The notes beneath the pieces are model-generated. The model saw only the letters and a list, made by a program, of their open reading frames with translations, was not told where the DNA came from and did not search any database. Shown in pieces: positions 1 to 5,957 of a DNA stretch of 5,957 bases. The position numbers and the translations under genes are program-made. Each line of letters begins with the position of its first letter. The first letter of the stretch is position 1. This DNA is from Pseudomonadota bacterium (GTDB taxonomy: Bacteria; Bdellovibrionota; UBA1018; CAIMNF01), in assembly GCA_027482725.1 (NCBI GenBank), contig JAIXVT010000326.1, positions 1 to 5,957 on the forward strand. The letters are read 5' to 3'.

Positions 1-1712
1 AAAATAAAGTGCGGAGACTTAACCCTTTTGGAATACGCCGCAAAGAAAGATGCTTGCTCAGCCAAATAAGCGTAGGGCTGATCGTCATATATTTTTTGCG
101 CAATTTTTTGGAGGATACGAAACCGTTTTTGCGGGCTCATCTCTCGGCCAGAATCATCGATCATTGCGTCAACTTCGGGCACCGAGTAACTCACATAGTT
201 ACTCCCTTTCCCCGCAGCAGATGACGTGTGGAAGAGTTGTTTGGCATCGGCGTTCAAAGATCCCTTGGCCCAACCCATGATGACGGCATCAAACTTTTTG
301 CTGTGAATGTCATCCAAGAGCGCGTTCCACTCTACGGGCTGAACATTGATCAGTATCCCCGATTTTTTGAACTGCTCTTTGAGGATCTGAGCAATCTTGG
401 CGCGCATCGCATTTTCAGAATTAAATTTAATCGAGAACTCAAACTTGGTCTTTTTTCCTTGGATCATTTTGTCCAACACACCGTCTTGATCCGTATCAGC
501 CCAACCCTCTTCTTTTAATAACCCCATCGCTTTTTGCGGATTCAGATGGAACAACCGCTTATCTTGATCCAGCGGGGTGTTGGGCGTGCGTGACCCAAAA
601 GGAGAGTTACAGCGGGTAAACAAACCGTAATAAATTTTGTCGTTGATGGTTTTATAGTCAATCAACTGCGCTAAAGCTTGACGGACTTTTTTTTTTTTTT
701 TTTTAGGATTTTTCATGTTCCATCCCGCAAAAGTATAGGCAGGAGGCGCAGAATTGGGATATTGATTGGCCCAAACCGCTTTTCCTTCTTGAGGTGATTT
801 ACCCACCACCGTGCGATCAGGTCCCATAATGCGTACCCCATATTGCTCGGCTGTAGGCTGGAACACATCAAGTTCGCCCTTGATCCATTTCTCATAAGCC
901 AAACCCCAATCCGGAATAATTCGGAACGACAACACCTCCGGATTGAACTGATTTTTATGCTCAGGCAGCTGATCTCCCCACCAATTTTTACGGCGCTCAA
1001 ATTCCAATTTTTGGTCACGGGAAAAAGTTTTAAACACATACGGCCCGGAACCCACGGGCGCTAGATTCTGTTTTGATTTGTTGAAATCGGCCTCATTCAC
1101 GAACTGTTTTTTCTGAAGAACCCGGAAGTCCGTATTCAGCTGCTCGATGGTATTGATGGTGGGTTGATCAACCGTAAAACGAAATACCCGATCATCCACT
1201 TTCTCGAACTTCAGTCCGTCGAAATAGGCTCTTAAGTGGGCGGCCTCTACTTTCGGATCCATCAGTTTTTGGTAAGTGAATTCGACATCATCACTGGTGA
1301 TGGGAGTTCCATCCTGCCATGTCGCCCCTTTTCGCAACGTGAACTGCATGACTTTACGGTCTTTGCTGACCTCTAAATTTTCTGCCAAATAAGGATAAAA
1401 ATCCCACGTCTCATGATCGTGCCCCAAAAATGGCGCATAAAAGTAATCGATGATTTCCCGGGTGTCCGCATCCGTCAATAACAATGGATTTAGTGTCTTA
1501 GAGTTACTTCTAAAATGGATGTTAATCGTTCCCCCTTTTTTTGCTGGTGGGAGCTTGCGATAAACGGCACCGGCTGAGGAGTTAATGAAGCTCTTTAACT
1601 TTTCGGCCGAATGGGCGGGGGCAAAAACCCCCAAGCCCCCAATCAAAACCGACAAAGGGAGCAATGCTAGGGAAAGTTGCTGGAACGGTTTACGGATGGG
1701 CTTCTTCATCAT
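1..1712 (-). CDS. Family 5 extracellular solute-binding protein (peptide-type ABC importer), C-terminus cut by window edge
   Basis: The gene reads from ATG at 1712 to the left edge without a stop, giving 570 codons; family members are usually about 500-620 residues, so little is missing. Residues 1-36 form a Sec signal peptide: a basic start (KKPIRK), a hydrophobic stretch and a likely cleavage site after AHSA. There is no lipobox cysteine, so a soluble periplasmic protein is expected. Family landmarks are a GGTINIHF-like first strand, LRKGATWQDGTPITSDDVEFTY, GSGPY (221-225), KNWWG, GWNMKNP followed by VRQAL (343-347), and a C-terminal YAYL stretch. Residues 406-414 (DTDQDGVLD) form an aspartate-rich loop after GW that is common in this family. 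Such proteins capture oligopeptides or similar solutes and deliver them to an ABC permease; no such permease lies in the window, and the ligand cannot be read from sequence. A six-lysine tract at 337-342 is unusual. Identity as a family 5 binding protein is firm; substrate is unknown. Confidence 0.9.
   Translation of the reverse strand, partial: MMKKPIRKPFQQLSLALLPLSVLIGGLGVFAPAHSAEKLKSFINSSAGAVYRKLPPAKKGGTINIHFRSNSKTLNPLLLTDADTREIIDYFYAPFLGHDHETWDFYPYLAENLEVSKDRKVMQFTLRKGATWQDGTPITSDDVEFTYQKLMDPKVEAAHLRAYFDGLKFEKVDDRVFRFTVDQPTINTIEQLNTDFRVLQKKQFVNEADFNKSKQNLAPVGSGPYVFKTFSRDQKLEFERRKNWWGDQLPEHKNQFNPEVLSFRIIPDWGLAYEKWIKGELDVFQPTAEQYGVRIMGPDRTVVGKSPQEGKAVWANQYPNSAPPAYTFAGWNMKNPKKKKKKVRQALAQLIDYKTINDKIYYGLFTRCNSPFGSRTPNTPLDQDKRLFHLNPQKAMGLLKEEGWADTDQDGVLDKMIQGKKTKFEFSIKFNSENAMRAKIAQILKEQFKKSGILINVQPVEWNALLDDIHSKKFDAVIMGWAKGSLNADAKQLFHTSSAAGKGSNYVSYSVPEVDAMIDDSGREMSPQKRFRILQKIAQKIYDDQPYAYLAEQASFFAAYSKRVKSPHFI
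687..704. repeat. 18-base poly-T/poly-A homopolymer inside the solute-binding protein gene
   Basis: There are eighteen consecutive T on the plus strand, which are A on the coding strand. The tract fills exactly six codons (Lys337-342), and the reading frame is open and family-like on both sides (KNP before, VRQAL after). Six residues between NP and VRQAL is the spacing I expect for the family, but the usual residues there are mixed (often Phe, Asp and Lys). Tracts this long are prone to replication and transcription slippage and to sequencing error. Confidence 0.95.
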
Positions 1713-1721
1713 GGCAACGAA

Positions 1722-1727
1722 CCTACT
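1722..1727 (-). promoter_or_regulatory. Weak ribosome binding site of the solute-binding protein gene
   Basis: The minus-strand sequence AGTAGG lies nine bases upstream of the ATG at 1712 and twelve upstream of a second, adjacent ATG at 1709. The spacing favours the first of the two tandem starts, and the signal peptide is intact from either. The match to the Shine-Dalgarno consensus is only partial. Confidence 0.35.
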
Positions 1728-1741
1728 TGAATTAGAGTCTC

Positions 1742-1774
1742 TTGACAACTGAAACGAAACCCTCAATCTACAAT
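1742..1774 (+). promoter_or_regulatory. Possible sigma70-type promoter of the exporter operon
   Basis: A perfect TTGACA (1742-1747) is followed by TACAAT (1769-1774), five of six matches to the -10 consensus. The 21-base spacer is longer than the usual 16-18, so either one box is fortuitous or the promoter is weak or needs an activator. A closer TCTACA (1767-1772, spacer 19) is a poorer -10. The position, in the only sizeable gap ahead of the four-gene operon, suits a promoter. The rest of the 98-base spacer shows no clear hairpin or operator. Confidence 0.35.
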
Positions 1775-1796
1775 TTAGCAATCTATCAACCTCTAA

Positions 1797-1803
1797 AGAA
1801 GGA
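1797..1803 (+). promoter_or_regulatory. Strong ribosome binding site of the ABC ATPase gene
   Basis: AGAAGGA ends eight bases before the ATG at 1812. It fixes this start, which also places the protein's first strand (MIEVKEL) directly ahead of the Walker A region, as in related ATPases. Confidence 0.75.
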
Positions 1804-1811
1804 TCGGACTC

Positions 1812-2750
1812 ATGATTGAAGTCAAGGAACTCTCCAAATTCTATGGACCGAGGCCCGCGATCGACCGCCTCAATTTTTCTATTCAGCCCGGGGAAATCGT
1901 CGGATTTCTAGGGCCAAACGGTGCAGGAAAATCCACGACCATGAAGATCGTCACCGGATTTATGCCCGCAACATCGGGGACGGTGACCGTGGCTGGATTC
2001 GATGTTTTCGAACAATCCCTTCAAGTGAAGCGAAACGTGGGCTACCTGCCGGAAACTCCGCCCCTCTATTTTGAAATGATCGTAGAGGACTTTTTAAAAT
2101 TCGCGGCCAAACTCCACGATGTGCCGGCCTCTCAGTTAAAGGCCAAAGTTGATTCTGCATTGGAACGCACTGGCCTCACTCAGGTCCGTAAGCGGATTAT
2201 TGGAAATCTTTCCAAGGGATACAAGCAACGCGTGGGCATTGCTCAGGCCCTGGTACACGATCCCAAGGTGTTGATCTTGGACGAACCCACCGTCGGTTTG
2301 GATCCTGCGCAAATTATTGAGATTCGTGAGCTGATCAAAAGCCTTGCCGGTCAACACACCGTGATCTTGTCGTCGCACATCTTGCAAGAAGTCACCGCAA
2401 CTTGCCAGCGCATCATTGTGATCAGCAAAGGGAAAATTGTCGCGCAAGACACCATTGAACGCCTCACCACGCAAATCAATCAAGGGGTGATATACGGCCT
2501 AACCGTAAAAGCCACCGAAACCCAGGGTATCGAGGCCATTCGGGCGCTGAAGTCCGTAGCGCACGTAGACGTCAGCGGGAACAAACTTTTGGTCGCACTC
2601 CATCCGGACCAAGCATCGGAACGCGATCAGATCATTCAGGCTGCCGTGAATGCAAAAATGGGAGTCCTAGACTTTGCTCTAGAGCGCAGGTCATTGGAAG
2701 AGGTCTTCTTGGAGCTCACGCACGAACAATCAAACGGAGTTGCATCATGA
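1812..2750 (+). CDS. ABC transporter ATP-binding protein, GldA / ABC-2 exporter type
   Basis: This is the cytoplasmic ATPase (312 residues) expected to power the permease encoded just downstream. All nucleotide-binding motifs are visible: aromatic A-loop Tyr11, Walker A GPNGAGKST (34-42), a Q-loop region reading GYLPE (77-81), an ABC signature LSKGY (133-137), Walker B VLILDE (153-158) with catalytic Glu158, D-loop GLDP (162-165) and switch His189. The Glu in the Q-loop position and the LSKGY form of the signature are, from memory, usual in the GldA-like subgroup and not defects. Residues from about 215 form a C-terminal extension ending in ERRSLEEVFLELT, typical of ABC-2 and multidrug or gliding-type ATPases. 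It is the first gene of the operon, has a strong ribosome binding site, and its stop overlaps the next start by four bases. GldA of Flavobacterium is the closest named relative I recognise, but the symbol is not assigned because the role here is not shown to be gliding. Confidence 0.95.
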   Translation: MIEVKELSKFYGPRPAIDRLNFSIQPGEIVGFLGPNGAGKSTTMKIVTGFMPATSGTVTVAGFDVFEQSLQVKRNVGYLPETPPLYFEMIVEDFLKFAAKLHDVPASQLKAKVDSALERTGLTQVRKRIIGNLSKGYKQRVGIAQALVHDPKVLILDEPTVGLDPAQIIEIRELIKSLAGQHTVILSSHILQEVTATCQRIIVISKGKIVAQDTIERLTTQINQGVIYGLTVKATETQGIEAIRALKSVAHVDVSGNKLLVALHPDQASERDQIIQAAVNAKMGVLDFALERRSLEEVFLELTHEQSNGVAS

Positions 2751-3511
2751 AAAAATCGTTAACGATTGCGGTAAAAGATTACCGCACTTATTTCACGTCA
2801 CCGATGGGCTACATCCTTATTGCCGGATTTATGCTTATCATGGGCTGGATGTTTTTTAACAGCCTGACGTACTTTACTCTCCAAAATTTGCAGTACAAAC
2901 AATTTGGAATGGGCAAGGGCGCAAGCCTGACGGAAGGTATCGTGAAGCCGTTCTTGGGCAACATGAACGTGGTGCTTTTGTTTTTTGCGCCATTCATCAC
3001 CATGCGATTGTTTGCTGAAGAACGAAAACTTCAGTCCATTCAATTGCTGCTGACATCCCCCATCACTTTGACGGAGCTTGTTGTCGGAAAGTTTCTATCC
3101 GCTCTTTTTCTAGTGGGTACCATGGTGCTACTGACCGCGATTTACCCGATAATCTTAGTGGCTTACGGCAACCCCGATGTGGGCACACTGTTCACGTCGT
3201 ATTTGGGGACACTCCTCTTGGCCAGCTGCTACCTTTCGGCAGGCGTGTTTTTTTCGTCCACGACAGAAAACCAAATTGTTGCGGGCGCATTGACCTTTGC
3301 CACAGGTTTGTTTTTTTGGTTGATCAACTGGGCATCGCAGTCGGCAGGCCCCGTATTGGGGGACGTCTTGGAGTACTTATCGCTGATTCAACACTACAAT
3401 AATTTCAGCCAAGGTCTACTGACCACCACGGACCTCATCTTTTACATTTCGTTTATTGGCCTAGGATTATTCTTCACGCATCGCGTGCTGGATTCCTACC
3501 GATGGCGCTAA
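2747..3511 (+). CDS. ABC-2 type permease, GldF-like
   Basis: A 254-residue integral membrane protein, the predicted transmembrane partner of the ATPase encoded immediately upstream. Six hydrophobic segments can be placed at roughly 20-40, 73-90, 111-139, 148-170, 177-197 and 228-246. Between helices 2 and 3 lies the cytoplasmic coupling region, with RLFAEERK (87-94), LLLTSPI and VVGKF (112-116), characteristic of this permease group. Near the end, QHYNNFSQGLLTTTDLIFY (215-233) is a hallmark of GldF-like permeases before the last helix. The ATG sits inside the ATGA overlap with the ATPase stop, with CGGAG (2735-2739) seven bases upstream, so the two genes are probably translationally coupled in a fixed ratio. 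The length is normal for a half-size permease acting as a dimer. In some bacteria this protein is fused to the GldG-like partner; here they are separate. The transported substrate is unknown. Confidence 0.93.
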   Translation: MKKSLTIAVKDYRTYFTSPMGYILIAGFMLIMGWMFFNSLTYFTLQNLQYKQFGMGKGASLTEGIVKPFLGNMNVVLLFFAPFITMRLFAEERKLQSIQLLLTSPITLTELVVGKFLSALFLVGTMVLLTAIYPIILVAYGNPDVGTLFTSYLGTLLLASCYLSAGVFFSSTTENQIVAGALTFATGLFFWLINWASQSAGPVLGDVLEYLSLIQHYNNFSQGLLTTTDLIFYISFIGLGLFFTHRVLDSYRWR

Positions 3512-3530
3512 AACACCTAAGGAACAAGCC

Positions 3531-4922
3531 ATGACAAAAAAATCAGGACAACAAAAATCAAGAGCCGTTTCGTTTGGAGTAAATAGTGCACTCCTCACCC
3601 TTGTGGTGATTGCGCTTGTGGGAGTGGTTAATTTTTTGGGACAGCGGTACACCAAAAAATTCGATCTCACCAAAAACAAAGTTCATACGTTTTCGGAGCA
3701 ATCGGAAAATGTGATTAAAAACCTTAAATCAGAGGTCATCGCCACGCTTTACGGAACACCGCAAAGCAAGGAGCGGTTCAAACCCTTGTTGGATAATTAC
3801 AAATCCATCAGCACGAAATTCAAAGTGGATTTCGTAAATCCGGATAAGGATCCAATTCGGACCAAAGCTGCCGGGATTAAACGAATGGATACCCTGGTAC
3901 TCGAAACCGAGGGGAAAAAATCCACGGTAGAAGATTTGACCGAAGAGAAAATCACCAACGCATTGATCAAGCTCACCAAAACGACAACGCAGGTGATCTG
4001 CTCAGTGACAGGGCACGGAGAGCCGGGATTCAGCGCAGGAAGTGCCGAGGGATTTGACGCGGTAAAAAAAGGACTTGAATCCCAGTCCTACCAATTACGC
4101 GAATTTGCGTTATCGAGTGAACCCAAAATTCCGGCGGACTGTGGCGCGGTGGTTATTTTAGGGCCAAACCGGGCTTTTTTCCCTGCGGAAATCAAGACCC
4201 TGTCTGATTACTTGGATCAGGGCGGACGCTTGGTTGTAGGCCTTGATGCTCAAATCACTGCGCAAGACGCTGGCGCGGAATTCAAGGCACTCTTAAAGAC
4301 TTGGGGCGCTGATGTAAAATCCGGACTCTTGATTGATCCGGTTTCACGCATGATGGGGGTTGATGCCTCTGTTCCGATCATTGCCGAATTCAACACGGGA
4401 ACAGCGATCGGAAAAGACTTTAAAACCCAGTGCTATTTCCCCTTTTCTCGTCCCGTCGAAGTCGTGAACCCGGCTCCAGAGGGTTTAAATACTCAATGGG
4501 TGGGCAAAACGACACCCAAATCTTGGAACGAAACCAACATGGCCCTTATCTCTAAAGGGCAAGTGGAATACAATCCGGGTGCAGACCAGCAAGGTCCGAT
4601 CACCATTGGTGTTGCTTCTTCGGGAAAGCGAAAGGGCACAACTCCCGCGCGTGACGCCAGATTGGTCGTATTTGGATCCGCGCAATTTGCCAACAACAAT
4701 TACGCACGTTTTGGAGGCAACCAAGACTTGATCTTGAATGCGATTTCTTGGGTGGTCGAAGACGAAAGCTTGATTTCCATCCGCGCCAAGGAAGATGAAG
4801 AAGGTCGCCTTGAGTTATCGCAAAATCAAGGTATTGCGGTGTTTTGGCTCAGTGTGATTTTGATTCCGTTATTGGTCACGGTATCTGGAATTGTGATCTG
4901 GGTCCGACGTAAAAAACTGTAG
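3531..4922 (+). CDS. GldG-like ABC transporter auxiliary protein
   Basis: A 463-residue protein with a membrane helix at each end (about 16-36 and 438-457) and a large domain between. The basic N-terminus (KK, K, R) and the C-terminal RRKK both favour cytoplasmic ends, which puts the central domain outside the inner membrane. Recognisable family stretches are RYTKKFDLTKNKVHTFSEQS (39-58), VDFVNPDKDP (99-108), DLTEEKITNAL (135-145), the TGHGEP turn (160-165), LSDYLDQGGRLVVGLD, and VVFGSAQFANNNY before the final helix. These match the ABC-type auxiliary (GldG-like) family, whose core resembles intraflagellar-transport and glutamine-amidotransferase-like folds and has no established catalytic activity. 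TAAGGA (3518-3523) lies seven bases before the start, and the gene begins 19 bases after the permease. It probably forms the extracytoplasmic part of the ATPase-permease complex; its exact function is unknown. Confidence 0.9.
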   Translation: MTKKSGQQKSRAVSFGVNSALLTLVVIALVGVVNFLGQRYTKKFDLTKNKVHTFSEQSENVIKNLKSEVIATLYGTPQSKERFKPLLDNYKSISTKFKVDFVNPDKDPIRTKAAGIKRMDTLVLETEGKKSTVEDLTEEKITNALIKLTKTTTQVICSVTGHGEPGFSAGSAEGFDAVKKGLESQSYQLREFALSSEPKIPADCGAVVILGPNRAFFPAEIKTLSDYLDQGGRLVVGLDAQITAQDAGAEFKALLKTWGADVKSGLLIDPVSRMMGVDASVPIIAEFNTGTAIGKDFKTQCYFPFSRPVEVVNPAPEGLNTQWVGKTTPKSWNETNMALISKGQVEYNPGADQQGPITIGVASSGKRKGTTPARDARLVVFGSAQFANNNYARFGGNQDLILNAISWVVEDESLISIRAKEDEEGRLELSQNQGIAVFWLSVILIPLLVTVSGIVIWVRRKKL

Positions 4923-4939
4923 TCAGGAGAAATATCGCC

Positions 4940-5957
4940 ATGTCACAGCCCAACTGGAAACCCACTTTGATCTTATCTGCAACACTCTTTGGTGTGGGAT
5001 TAGGCGCATATTGGTTGGAGTTTAAACGGAAACCTGAAACTGAACAGGCTGAGAAACGGGGCCGCAGTCCGGGAGGACAAAAAGACTCTCAAAGTGTGAC
5101 CCAGATCAAGCTACGATCTGCGACAGGACAAACGTTTGAGTTTGGCAAATCCAATGGATCTTGGGTGATGCTGGCTCCGCAAAAGCTTCCGGCAGACAGC
5201 TTGAATCTTACGGATTTTATCGACCGCTGGGCAACCCAAGAAGCGCAAGAGGTATTATCGTTAAAAGAAGAAACACCAGAGAAGCGCAAAGAACTCCTCA
5301 AAGCCTATGGGTTAGATGACGAGCGCCGGACAACCAAAAATGCGCGCGTGGATCTGACTTTGGGGGAAGGAAAGACCATCAGCCTCAGTATCGGTGACGA
5401 ACATCCCTTGGGTGGAAAATTGTTTTTAGGTGTGGAAGCCCAAGGCAAACTGAACGATGAGTCTGTTTTTTTGGTGGATAGCGCCTGGAATGAAAGCTTG
5501 AATCACGACGTGTTTTATTTCCGCGATAAATCTGTCGTGAATTTTGATCGCGTGGATGTAACCGAGGCAAGTTTGGAGGTTGCAGGAAAAAAGCTATCGC
5601 TCAAAAAGTCAGACGCCCAGTGGTCTGCAAACGGTATTGCTTTGGATGGAGATTTGGTGGGCACATGGCTTGCCACTATTGCAGGACTCAAGGCCAAGGG
5701 ATTTCCAACAAAACCCCAAGGCGGGCGCGTAGCTAAGATTTCTGTGGAACTACCCAACGCCCCTGAACTCAAGAGGATTGAATTTACCGTCTATGAAAAA
5801 TCCCCGTCTCTCTTTGTAACCCGTTCCGGATCTGCGGAAGTTTTTGAATTGGACGCGGGAATAAAGGCTCAGCTTTTTAAATCCGTGAATGACCTGCGAC
5901 CCAAAAAACTGCTCACAAGCGACGATAAGTCCCGGATCACCCGAGCCGTTTTTAGTA
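4940..5957 (+). CDS. DUF4340 domain protein, C-terminus cut by window edge
   Basis: 339 codons are visible from ATG 4940, open to the right edge. CAGGAGA (4924-4930) precedes the start by nine bases, and the gap from the GldG-like gene is 17 bases. Residues 8-26 form a single N-terminal membrane helix, followed by a charged, low-complexity linker (about 27-52) and then a beta-rich body. Family hallmarks are the GSWVMLAP strand around Trp75, KAYGLDDE (about 120-127) and YFRDK (193-197). The body looks like two related halves: VT..x..W occurs at 53-75 and again at 207-228, and each half ends in an Arg-x-Lys element (YFRDK at 193-197; DLRPKKLL from 319). DUF4340 proteins are often encoded beside GldG-like and ABC-2 genes, so this is probably a subunit or accessory of the same complex. 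No enzymatic motif is seen. No molecular function is known to me for the family. Confidence 0.87.
   Translation, partial: MSQPNWKPTLILSATLFGVGLGAYWLEFKRKPETEQAEKRGRSPGGQKDSQSVTQIKLRSATGQTFEFGKSNGSWVMLAPQKLPADSLNLTDFIDRWATQEAQEVLSLKEETPEKRKELLKAYGLDDERRTTKNARVDLTLGEGKTISLSIGDEHPLGGKLFLGVEAQGKLNDESVFLVDSAWNESLNHDVFYFRDKSVVNFDRVDVTEASLEVAGKKLSLKKSDAQWSANGIALDGDLVGTWLATIAGLKAKGFPTKPQGGRVAKISVELPNAPELKRIEFTVYEKSPSLFVTRSGSAEVFELDAGIKAQLFKSVNDLRPKKLLTSDDKSRITRAVFS

Noticed and set aside
9..518. Overlapping plus-strand open frames of 71, 76 and 96 codons
   Set aside because: They are antisense to the well-supported solute-binding protein gene and have no recognisable motifs or ribosome binding sites.
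687..704. Poly-T tract as a frameshift or pseudogene mark
   Set aside because: Eighteen bases are exactly six codons, and the frame from ATG 1712 continues with proper family sequence on both sides, so the gene is not broken as given.
687..704. Poly-T tract as an intrinsic terminator on the plus strand
   Set aside because: No GC-rich hairpin precedes it, and there is no plus-strand gene upstream of it.
713..1039. Minus-strand 108-codon open frame beginning near the poly-T tract
   Set aside because: It lies in another frame of the solute-binding protein gene; the true frame runs through with clear family motifs, while this one resembles nothing.
1731..1736. TCTAAT on the minus strand as a -10 box for the solute-binding protein gene
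   Set aside because: No acceptable -35 lies 16-18 bases upstream, and the start point would fall on the ribosome binding site.
2040..2056. Glutamate in place of the Q-loop glutamine in the ATPase as a sign of inactivity
   Set aside because: GYLPE is, to my knowledge, common in GldA-like ATPases, and every other catalytic motif is intact.
2136..2483. Minus-strand 115-codon open frame
   Set aside because: It is antisense to the conserved ATPase core (signature through switch His) and has no family resemblance.
5515..5772. Minus-strand 85-codon open frame
   Set aside because: It is antisense to the DUF4340 gene and lacks motifs; the plus-strand frame is continuous and family-like.

Overview
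The window holds two divergent transcription units separated by a 98-base spacer. No RNA gene, insertion sequence, CRISPR array or phage gene is visible. GC content looks close to 50%. The Sec signal peptide, the ABC exporter parts and the GldG-like/DUF4340 pair fit a Gram-negative bacterium. A Bdellovibrio-like or other deltaproteobacterial-type lineage is plausible, but this is an impression from the gene set and not a demonstrated assignment.

Left part (1-1712, minus strand): one long gene for a secreted family 5 (peptide/nickel type) extracellular solute-binding protein. It is open at the left edge, so only its extreme C-terminus is missing. It has no stop codon inside the window. Its oddest feature is an uninterrupted run of 18 A (18 T on the plus strand, 687-704), which keeps the frame and encodes six consecutive lysines just before the conserved VRQAL helix.

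Spacer (1713-1811): it carries the start regions of both units, including a perfect TTGACA box on the plus strand and a strong Shine-Dalgarno sequence before the first exporter gene.

Right part (1812-5957, plus strand): a compact four-gene operon. It encodes an ABC ATPase of the GldA/ABC-2 type, a six-helix ABC-2 permease of the GldF type, a GldG-like auxiliary protein anchored at both ends, and a DUF4340 protein that runs off the right edge. The first two genes overlap by four bases (ATGA). The other gaps are 19 and 17 bases, each with a good ribosome binding site. The ATPase and permease should form the membrane-embedded motor. The GldG-like and DUF4340 proteins probably form its extracytoplasmic or membrane-associated partner. 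Homologues of the first three are needed for gliding in Flavobacterium, but the substrate of this family is not known. The DUF4340 protein appears to be built from two related halves.
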